Source: Odiellus spinosus
Lineage: Eukaryota > Arthropoda > Arachnida > Opiliones > Phalangiidae
DNA: 64,000 nt
Reading direction: 5' to 3'
NCBI GenBank assembly: GCA_963920705.1
Contig: OY987230.1
Coordinates: 4,154,001-4,218,000 of the forward strand
Shown: piece by piece, positions 12,390 through 24,300 of the stretch
Layout: the number at the start of each line of letters is the position of its first letter
Numbering within the stretch: the first letter of the stretch is position 1
The notes under the pieces: generated by a model
Database searches by the model: none
What the model was told of the DNA's origin: nothing
Seen by the model: only the letters and a program-made list of their open reading frames with translations
Position numbers and translations under genes: made by a program

Positions 12390-15300
12390 GCTATCGATGG
12401 GTCAATCGCCCGTTTTTAGGATGTGGGGTTAATTTGGGAAAACTATGTTTGCAAATATTTAAATTCGCAAATTAGAACTTATTAAAACCTATTTTAGTTT
12501 AGATTTAATTTACGCGTTCTGATATCATTTTGGGAGATTAACTAACCTAAAATATTGCAAGCCCGGGTGATTATCAAGTTGAAAGAACGGGCTAGTTCGA
12601 GTCTGAGTAATTATTTAACGTCGCTTAATTTACATATTATTAGCCAAAGTGGATTTTACATTAAAAAAATTCGCCAAAGTGGTTTTCGCCAATGTGACCC
12701 GACCCCTTTTTTAGGACCTCAATAACCTTAAATCAAGCTGGATTAAATATACTTTCGCGAAAAAAAAAAAAAGAAAAAAAACACACTTTTTCTCCGGGTT
12801 ATTGACGAGCTAGGGCTTATAGCCATTCAGCCCCATTACGGTACAAAGCCAAAAACTATTCGGGATGGTTGCTAGAACAAAACAAATTTTCTAAAGATTT
12901 ACCGTGTTGAAAATTTAAATTAACCGATGCTATCTTGATTCCTCCTTATTCCCTCCACATTTTGGTAGTGTTAAGAGGATTATTTTTGATCCGAATTAAT
13001 TGACTTATTTTGGGTTTATTTGATAATTTTTCTGTACTTACGTTGTTTCGTGTAAAACGGTTATTTACGCGTTAGTGAAAATTGCTAAATTCAATTGTTT
13101 AAATTCTAATTTGGTTTTCTTTTAATACTGTATTTCGGACTGGAATGTAAATTTTGAAATCAAAATGGTTATATCCGATTTATTTTTCCTCTTTTTTGGT
13201 TTCGCCAGAAGCCGATGAAACCCTCCTTTGAAGTCTATTACTCCCGGGTCTTGTCTACCCCTCTCTGTATGGGTTAGTTTCAAAAAGCGCGATTCGTACG
13301 CCACCTAACGGTAGATATTTTCGGAGCGGGAGTTCGTCGAGCGAATATCTCTAGCAGCCTTGGAGCTAGGAAGATTAAAGAGAGGAACGGCCACTAGTAT
13401 AGCACAACCCGTCCGTGAAATGTCTGAAGATGACGTAGTTTTCCTCTCTCGCTTCTGTGTCCAAAGAAGCTAACTGCGCTTTTTTGGTGCGCACTCACGT
13501 GACATACCTACATCATCTCGCATCAAATTACAGCAGGCTATATCCTAGGCGCCTTAGCTGCACCTGAATAATTTCGGATTTCCCTGGAAGAGTGGGCTTG
13601 GGGAGTGTTTTAGTCCGCTCTCTCACGGATTGTAATGGTACAAGGTCATCCTTTTATTCGCGGGTGACAAATTTCGTACAACATGAAGTTGGGGACCCTC
13701 TTTCAATAACCCTCCTTACATTTCCAAGTAAACAATTCTTAGAAATAAAGGAAAGAGTAGGTTTATACGCGCTGCCAAATTAAGGTGAAGCACAGATAGT
13801 GAACCAGCTGCGGGCGAATGGTCACCAAACGTGATGATCAGCGCGCGTAAAGCGAGGCGCTCAATATCCCAATAAATAAACTATTCGTAAGGATAACGGA
13901 TAAGGTAAATATTTACGCGGTGCAAACTGTGGTGGAATCGAAACCTTATTGTAAATTGGCACCCCTGCTGAGAAAATCTATAGCTCGCTCCTTCTCTAGC
14001 AAGGAGTCACGAGTGTTACACGTAGCGTGCGCAAAAAAGGATGCGCATTAGAAAATACGTATCAGCAAAGGGGGGAAACAAAGGGGGAATTGAAAGCAAA
14101 AGCTGACTTTGAACGACACAAATTATAACATGAGGTGGCCGTTCCTCTCCTTTAATCTTCCTAGCTTGGAGTTCGTCAAAAAAACGTCGTCGTTTGTGGA
14201 GAGAGAGAATTTCCAATTTTCCGTAGACAGGGGGTATGAAGTAGGACCCCTCCGATCTCGTAAAATTGTGAATTTTACCCAGAGAGGAGCGCTATATCGA
14301 ACATTAGAGTAGTAGACTTCAAAGGAGGGTTTCATTTACTTCTGGTTTCGTGTAAAAAATGTTTTACGCGTTACTGGTCTATATTATCTATTGTTACAAT
14401 TACTTCGTCCCTATGAACATGCTCAATTATCAATTTAAATATATTAGGTTAGGATACGTGGTAGTCGGGGAGGTAATATTCGGGTTTTCCAACTGCTTAA
14501 TGTATAAAAGTACTCGTGATTTCTGGTACATGTTTTCGTAATAATTAAAACTCGTCGATTTTATATGTATTGAAATGAAATCTTAATTATGCGCTCAATT
14601 TGTTCTTATAACATCCTTCATAATTATATCCACCATTTTACCCCGCAGTTTGACTGCCCGTTGTTGCGAAAGTGACCTCGCGCATTTTAGGAAGTTGAAT
14701 AAATACATCTCATCCTACGCCTCAGTAGAAATGTTTCAACCGTTGAGTTTTGGTGCTTAGAGTGAAAACAACGCGCGTAGAAGCATACCATCTTTCAATA
14801 GACATCGCGTTTAATCAATTTAAACGCGATATACAAATTATTTTAAATGATACTTCATGGTTTAAACTTTAATATTTTGAGGAGCCTTTCGAGAACACAC
14901 GCTCCTTTTGACCTTTAACCAGGGTAACGCAAATTAGTAATAATATGGCAATAATATATTTTTGCGTAACTGAAAAGATAGTTCCGACAACCGGCCTTAA
15001 TTATGAGACTTGGCATTTTTTTATCACTCCACCTCAGCTCATTACGAAAATTACCTTTGATTCTTGAATTGCAATATCCCACGTAAAGTGTTATTTACTC
15101 TCCACATACTGACGAATTCGGAATGTCCATGCTCATAAACCATACTCATAAGATAGGGGCTACGCAATTTGTAGTACAAATATAGTGATGAATTATCGCA
15201 ATAGATGGCGCGCCTGCCCCTCACTATCTCTCGCTCTCGTACCTATCCACGCATTACACCCGTTGTTATGGGAAACGCGTAGAGGGGAGGAATTATCGAT

Positions 15301-18300
15301 CGCCTAGTTTGTCTCTCTCATCATAGCGTAGCCAATCAGAATAGGATCAGTATGGGAACTACAATACTGACATCTCTTACGATATCGGCGCGTAAAGAGT
15401 GTACTGCAATGGAGGCTGCCCCTGCAAGTTCCTCTTCAATTCCGAATTCGTCTATTGACTACGCGAAAAATATAAAAAAAAATTTGTGACGAGGGAAAAG
15501 TATACTGAACTTATAGTAAAGCTGAAAGCGAGCTCTATTTAAAATATCATTTCAACTAATCATGAGACTCGCTCTTTAAGTTAATTTAAATTTTTAGCCA
15601 TAATCGAAAATTTTGCAGGTTACAAAACCATTAATGGAGAGACGACGTCGGGCGCGAATCAACCGTTGTTTAGCCGAATTACAAGTGTTTCTAGGTTCGA
15701 CAATCGCCCAAAAAAATCAGGTAAAATCTAAACTTATAAATTTACATCGCGTTAAAGAAATAATGAAGTGGTCAAACAACAATTTATAATACGTTTACAT
15801 TTACGGTATCAAATGCAATACCATATAATCAAATCCAGAAGTCTGTTAACACCCCCTTTTGCCTATTCTCATTATGTTAAAGGTATGAAATATCAAAACC
15901 TCAATATTGACTAAAGAGTTCACTAACGAGCTTGTGGAAACGAGTACATCAGGCTGTCATATTTGATGAGTTAGTACACTTCAGGGCTCCCAGACCACCT
16001 ATAATACCTATAATTACCTATATTTCTGAAGTGATCCTATAAAAACCTATAATTTCATTTTTTAACCTATAATACCTATTTTTTAGGGTAAGTTGTTCAA
16101 CTTCGCTGATAAAATTAGAAATGAATGATCCATATAACTATAACAATTATTCTTTTGCTTGAAAAAGTGAAAATGTTCGCAAAAACCAATGCTGTGGCAG
16201 AAAGGTTTCCTCTCCTTGGTCACTGGTTATAATTATTATATTTTATTATAAGTTATGTAGCTTATTGCACTACGTGTCAGCGAAACCTACCTATAAAACC
16301 CCTATTTTTCGACACTAAAAACCTATAAATTGATATTTTTGGACCTATTTATAACCTATAATACCTATAATTTTTTTTGGGTTGTGCGCTGGGAGCCCAG
16401 GCACTGTGTAACATCATCATTTGACTCATTAGCCTAGCCAGACGACTGGGGGCCAATGGGAAAAAAAATTACATTTCCCAAGATAACTTTTAAAAGGTTT
16501 GCCCAGTTTAGCCCCGCACCTAATTGAAAATCCTAAGATTTGCTAGTAGACTTTTGTTTAGAATCGATATAAAACACTCGATGCACGTCCGACTTCTTTA
16601 TCCCTTCAAATATAGACACAATAGAAATCTGAGGCTAATTAAGTTATTTTGCCGGTGGCCACGTGTAGCGACATCAACGGGGATTCCAACGTCAAACGCG
16701 ATTAGAGAAAGCGGACATCCTCGAAATGACAGTCAGTTACATCCGAGAGGCTCATTACAAACAATCTCCGACAACCCCATTGCCCGCTTCTCTAATGGAC
16801 ATCGATTCTAGCGGTTCAGACACTTTCAACGACCACGTCGCAGCGGGTAAGAAAACGAAACACTATATATCTTATATCGTTCATTCTATAAGCGTAAAAC
16901 AATCCCTCTACTGAATTTTTAGACCGATTTGGGTACTACGTTAAAGGGAAACTACGAGGTAAAAATGATACTTTAGATTCTTTACACAATTTTTTACGCA
17001 ACATTTTAGTGCTCTAAAATGGAAAGTCAGAGCATTTCGTAAAGAAACCTCAGGCGACTTTAGACTTTACTGAACTTAATAAATATCTACAACGCGAATT
17101 GAATCTACTTCCTTGAGTTGATCACATTCTTGGTAGCAGTGGCGGCGATCGCAATAAATATGCCTGGGGGCCCGAGGTTCCGAGCAAAGGGCCTAGTCGG
17201 ATAAGATAGTGAAAATCGCATTTGAATAAATCGAGACGAAAAAATAGTCCTATAATCAGCATGACAAATTGTGGTTATGAGTAAAATTATTTTGTTTTTT
17301 TCGGTTTTTGACGATATCTTGGCTAAATTATCACCAAATCTAATATATATTAAATTAAAGGTCTCTAGTATGTTGTATTTAAAAAAAAATCACGCTCAAA
17401 AGCAAATTTTTACAAGCGTTTTAAAATTTGAAAATTTAATTAAAAAAAAATGGTTCTCTCGAAAAAAATATAATGCGTATTTTGGGTCAAAGTTGACCCC
17501 TGAATTTTTTCAGAATTTTAAAATTGGTGGAATGATGTCAAAAGAAGTAAAAATCTCATTTTAGGCCTTAGATTTTAAATACGACGGGCTTACATCTTTA
17601 TCATTTATTCATAGAAAGGCGAGTTTCCACGCGCCAAACTTTTTAATCGCGCAAGCCACTATATAATGCAAAAATGTACATCTTTAGAGCTGATTAGAAA
17701 AAAAGATTAGTAGAACACATCATTTTAGAATATCATAATAAACAAATAAAATAGAACTTTCCAGGCCTTTCAAGCAATTTCCAGAATTTTCTACACCACT
17801 CCAGACTTTTGCGTTACCTTCTAGAACATTCTGGAAAAGGTTATGGACGTACGCACGAACGGACATTGTGTCTTTTGATATAATGTAAACACATGACGTT
17901 TGTATTGCGTTTGCGTAAAAAATATTTTTTTAACAGCAAAATTTAAGTTATTTTACTTGTTTATTATGATATTCTAAAATTGCTCGCTTTGTTTCCTAAC
18001 TTTTTGTTTCTACCATGCTTTTTGGAAACTCTAAAATGCACATATTATACGCTATATATTTTTATATATCAACATTCTTAGTATAGTACAAGTTAAAAAT
18101 AAATTCAAAAAGTTGTTAACTTTAAAAAAAAAAAATTTTAAATAATATTTTTTAATAGTTATTATCCAGCCAAGTACCATTTCGGTACCAACGTATGGTA
18201 TTCTTGTACAATAACCTTATGTTTGTGATTTCTTTTTACTATATATGATGAACTTTATAGATTTCATATTTAATTTCGATAATTTAATCCATTTTTATTA

Positions 18301-21300
18301 AATAATAAACTTAAACACTCTAGTGAATATAAGTGGCGCGATGATATAGTTTAGCACATGAAGACTCGCCTTTCTATTAATGATAAAGATATATGCCCAT
18401 CTCATATTTAAAATATAAGGCCGAAAATGCGATTTTTAATTTTTCTGACATTGATCCACCACGTTTAAAAGTCTGAAAAAATTCAGGGGTCAACTATGAC
18501 CCAAAATACACATTATATATTTTTTGTCGAGAGAACATTTTTTTTTTAAATAAATTTTCAAATTTTAAAACGCTTGAAAAAAATTTGGTTTTGAGCGTGA
18601 TTTTTTTAAATGCCTCCTTGTAGGACTTCGAGAGACCTTTAATTTAATTTAATTTAAATTTAAATTTAAATATAAGTAGCCAAGTTGAAAATAATAAAGA
18701 TTAGATATAAAGACACGATCACACGAATATTCAAGATATGAAAAGTGGAAAAGTGAAGTCATTGGTTTCAAGTGTCATTGGTGTAGCTATCCTTATGAGC
18801 TTGACCATCTTGTTGGAATAGTTTTCACAGTTTAACTTGGCTAGAATTTTGGTCAATCACGAAGAGCCATAGTTTTCAATAGTGGAACATTATTGAAAGG
18901 GATTTTTATGCATATATTATGTTAGGAAAATCTAAGCGAACTTTTTGGATTTAAATTTATATTAGGCTTATTTCATTATGTCTTTAAAACTATTCATTTA
19001 ACATTAAGAAGAACTACAAGCATTGAAACCATCTTTTCACGCCTAATCGTCTTAAATTTTTAATCTTAGTCACGCTATCGAAGCGCTCGACCGTGGATGA
19101 CCATAATGGCGAAAATGTCCGCTTTCAAGAAGGCTACAAACTCTGCATGCTAGAAGTGGCCAAATTCGTTCGGACAACTGACTCGAGACGAGAAAATACC
19201 CATCAGACTGCTTGCCTGATGCGCGCGAGAAAAAGAGAATATCCCTACACAGAAAGGCAAGAGCTTATTCCAATCGATAAGAAGGCCGATCAAAACAAAG
19301 AGCCATCGGTCAACGTTCCGTTTAAAGTAAGAGTTTTATCTTCTTTTTTACGCATCTCTCTTATGGTTTGTCCTTTATTTAAAGAGCGAGTGTCTCCGTA
19401 ATCTCGCGCATGAAAAAAGTGTAGATTTTTCGCAAAACAAATGCTCTTCAAACTCACCTTAAAAGTTAGGGGTACATTTACATTTATACAGAAGTCCTGT
19501 GAAAGTTTAGTTTAACTTCACCAAGGGATTAATCACTCCCGTAAAATCTGCATACCGATTACGCGATTACGTATTTGGAATTGCTACATAGCAATAATAC
19601 GAAATTTACGAGCTTATATTACCCGTTCGTTTTTCTAGGATTTTCACACGAGGGCTCTGCAAGCGGTGGACGTTGGTCTCTGACAAAGGTCAAAATATTT
19701 TTAGTCAGTGAGATTGGGGATCTTCCAGAGATAAGGTATGTTTCGATAGAGTGATTTTGGCAGAACAGCATATGTGTGAAAATCCTAGAAAAACGAACGG
19801 GTAATATAAGCTCGTAAATTTCGTATTATGGCCCATTCAGACTATAGGATTTTGGCTGAAAACCCTCGCCCAACTTTTGCTGTACGATTTTAGTTGTACA
19901 ACTTCGTTTTCACACAGAAGCGCAAAAATTGCACAACTCCTAATGCAATTTTCCCGACTTCACGCCATATATGACGTCATAATTCGATTTCTAGTTATAA
20001 ATATTCAGACTAGTGGGCGCAATTTCTGAAAAATAAATAGAACCACGAGGTGGTAAAAAAGTCTGAACTGAACTGAACTTTACATTTGGTTAATTTTCTT
20101 CCTGTATGCTATAAAAATCTGACTTGTGGCGAGGCTTAATAGTTGGCTGAAATTAAGTCATTAAATTTTAGTATTTAAAATGGAAGTAACTATTCAAAAT
20201 AAAAAAAGCCTTGGCTAAAATTGCGCTATTAAGTTTTCTTAACACCAAAAATATGTCAAACAGTAAAAATAGGAGTATTTACGCGAAGCGTTAAGCCTAG
20301 GCTTGTGAAAATGGCCCTTAAACTTTATCCGCTAAATACGTCGCTTTCCTATTGGTCACTTTGAAAGTAGACAAAAATTGAACAGCAGAAATCGGTCGAT
20401 GGTGCGATAAAAATCGCAATGTTGAATCAGCAAAAGTTGTACAACTTCGGGTTTCACATTTCGCGATTAGTTGTACAACAAAAGTTGTAACCCAAGTTTT
20501 TCAGCAAAAATCCTATAGTCTGAAGAAAAAAACGAAACGTTACGCAGTTCCCTTTTTTGCGCCGTTCCCACAAGCGCATTTCCTTTTGCGCTTTTTTCCT
20601 TTTGCGCAGTGTTCATATTCAGTTTAGGATACGTAAGATTAGGTTAGGTTAGTTAATCGCTTTAAATAGCCTCTCCCTTTGATATATTATGTTAGGTTAG
20701 GTTAGGTGGCAGTTTGAAATTAGCCCGATTTTAATATTTCACGAAATAGAAATGTAAATGTAAATCGGCAATTCGCTTTATAAAGTTATTTTTCGGTAAT
20801 TTAAGAATATTTTTATCTTCTAAATTTTAAATTTTAAATTATTTTTTAAAATATGTTTTGGGTGCAGTGCTCATTTACTAACTACTAAATTATTATATGT
20901 CTCGCAAGATCTTCCGCAAGCAAAGATAAAATCTTTGCATCCCCGGGAATTTAATTTTTAAAGTCCATCGGGGAAATCGAAATTATCCGGGATTCGAGTA
21001 ATTGAAAAACGACCATATGATGCAGGAGCAAATCTATTGGGTGTATTCCTGTTGAACCGACATCCATTCGACCGACTCAATATCGATTGTATTTATCATT
21101 TATATATGTCGATATTTTCTGGGTCGAGCTACATCCCATTCGACCGATACAATATCGATTGAGGAAAATTTTAATGATAATATATTATAATAGAATGACT
21201 TTAAGTCACCGTGGCGTAGTGAAAGAAAGTCGAAGTTAGTTTACGTTAAAGGTTAGTTTATATTTTTTGACTTTGGTGGATTGTTTCTGTTATTTTATGT

Positions 21301-24300
21301 TGTCACCGTGGCGTAGTTTTACGATAATGGTTGTGTTAGGGTAGGTTAGGTTACAAAGGTACAATTACTCATGAATATGAATTAAAAATATAAATCAGCA
21401 ATTCACTTTATAAAAATAAGTTCCAGGGATCTGAAAGTATTTGGTTCTTCTAAACTAAATTTTGTGCTTAATATTTTACGAACTGTTCGAGTGTAGTGCT
21501 CATTTTACTTGGCCATTAAATTATTATAAGTGAATCAGATTTCTCGCTTTCAAAGATTGAATCTTTGCGTTCCCGGGAATTTTATTTTAAATTCCAGCGG
21601 GTATATTCAAGCAGAGATTCTGGTCCCATTTAACCGAATCCGCGAAAAGTGCGGATTATTCGGTCGAATGGGATGTCGACCCATTGGACCGACATTCTAT
21701 TCGGTCGACATGACCCGTTCGACAGAATGCCCTTCGACCAACATTCCATTCGACCGACATCCCATTCGACCAACATTCCATTCGACCGACCAAATATCGA
21801 ATGCATTATTCTTATAATTATCAATAATTTGTCGGTCGATTGGGATTTTATTTTGGTGATTTATCGTGGCTAAAAATGTGTCGGTCCAATGGGCCACAAT
21901 CATTTTATTGTATCAATTAATCGAAACCCGCGTGTGCCTCGGTCTATGGGTTGGGTTTCGTTCCAATGGGACTCGGCGCACAGAAAAACAGCAAGAATGG
22001 CAAACTGCGCATATGGCAACCACGCAAATGGAAACGCGCAAATGAAAATGCGCAAGCGGACGCAAACTGTAAAAACAATAGCACGCGTAATTCGGTTCCA
22101 CGCGTGATGAAAGTTCTCCACCCAAAGGGGGGCTAGAGATTATCCAGTAAAAAAGGAAGAATTACTACGCAACAGAGGGAAGCTATAGAGGATATTGAAA
22201 TATAGAACTTAAAAGGGACCTTTCATTTGCTTCGGGTAAATATAAAGAAACTTATAAATGTTAAAATTCCGATCCATAGTTAAGTTATAAATATTTAAAT
22301 CAATAAAAATGAGTTCCTGCTACTTCATGGAGTTAAAGTTAAAGTTTTTATTTAAAACATAATAAAATTTATGCGGGAGCTTTCGGACCGCGGTCCTTCT
22401 TCAGCCATTTACAAGGTTCAATTGTCGGTTCTACATTTGTTTTACAATAATTATTACCTTTGGTCTCTTATCTTATCTATTTTTTATATTTCTATCCTTC
22501 AATTGAAATCCTCCCCATCCCCCTATGTTTACAGTACCCATATCTAAATTTAATTTACCTCTATCTCTAATATACACTGCTTCCTTAAAACATCTCCTGT
22601 ACCAGTTTGTTTCTTCACACAAGACCCTTGTTGAATTCCAGTCTATTTTATGTTTTTTTATTTTGATATGCATCGCTAATCCGGTATTTTCGTCTTGTTT
22701 TTTTACACAATTTTTATGTTCGGTTTGTCTTGTTTTTAGCTGTCTTTTAGTCTGTCCTATGTATTTTTTGTTACATTCACATCCTATTTCATATATAACC
22801 CCTCTTTTTTTTGCATCGTCTATTTTAGGTTTATTTTTTATTAACTTTGATTTTAATGTGTTTGATGTTTTACTAATCAGTGTTACATTATGTGTTATTA
22901 ATTGTCTAATCGTTTTTTCAGTGATCCCTTTAATATATGGTAGTGTTATGACATGTTCTGGTTTTTCCTTGGGGATATTATTTTTTACATTTTGACTATT
23001 AAATATTTGGTTAACTATATGGTTTGGGTATCCGCTATTCCGAAATTGTTGTTTAAATATATTTTTGTCCTTATTAGGTTCGTCTGATAGACATTCTATT
23101 CTGTTTTTAAATGATTTTATAATGCCTAATTTTATTTTTTCACTATGTGATGATCGGAATTTCAAAAAGGATCTTGCGTGTGTGGGTTTCTGGTACATTG
23201 TGCATGTAATTACTTTATTGTCATGCTTAACTAAAACATCTAAAAAAGGTAAACATTTATCATTTTCGCCTTCATAGGTGAATTGTATATCTTTGGATGT
23301 CTTATTTACAATTTCTAACAATTTAGCCACTGTTAATGTTTTGTTTTTGATTAGGAAGACATCGTCCATGAATCGTTTCCATAATTTTATATTTGGTTTT
23401 ATAATAATTTTCTTTAAAATACTGCCTTCTATGTGTTCCATTACGAGATTTGCAATCGGGGCTGATAGTGGGTTCCCCATTGCTAATCCTTTCGTTTGAG
23501 AATAATAATTATCTTCGAATAAGAAATATGTTTCAGTTAAGCTTATTTCTGTTAATTTTAAGATCGTTTCTAGACTTAAGGTTGTTCTATTACCTAATGT
23601 TTTATCTGATTTCAGTTTTGTCTTTAATATTTTTAATGCTAGTGGTATTGGTATACTCCCATATAAATTTATGACATCTAAGCTACATATTTCCTGATCT
23701 GCATCTAATACTAGTTTTTTTATGTCAGTTACGAATTCTTGTGAGTTTTTTATGGAGCAATCGTTATTTCCTACTAATGGTGATATTATTTCTACTAATT
23801 GTTTCGCACAAGTATATGTGGGACAATTGATTGAGGATACTATTATTCTCAGTGGATTATCTTTTTTATGTATTTTTACCAATCCGTAAATATGAGGAAC
23901 TTTTATTATTGGAGGGAAGTATCTAAATTTCTTGTCTTTTTCTATTTCCTTGTTTATTATAGCGTCATTAATAATATTATGCACTTTTTTGTCTATTTTA
24001 TCTGTCGGATCTGATTTTAATTTTGTATAACCTTCAGAATGAAGGATTTTTAACATTTTAGACGAATAATCTTTAGAATCTAGAACTACTATCTTCCCTC
24101 CTTTATCTGCCTGTACAATTTTAATAGATTTATCATTTTTTAACATTTTCAGCGCGTGTTTTTCATTCTTGTTAAGATTTATTACTTTGGATGTTTTAGA
24201 ATAATTATTTTTCACTAAATTTCTGATATCTTGTTTTGTCTGATCATTTATTTCTAGTCTACGTAATTGGTCCTCTGTTTGTGCGCATACTTCTAATAAG

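Noticed and set aside
16922-17020. Possible extra HES exon after 16847 (phase-compatible reading DRFGYYVKGKLRG)
   Set aside because: It reaches a stop without an Orange domain. The exon at 19070 has the Orange domain, a good acceptor and the right phase.
22525-22995. 156-codon frame on + opposite the Penelope-like coding region
   Set aside because: A shadow of the reverse-strand GIY-YIG region.
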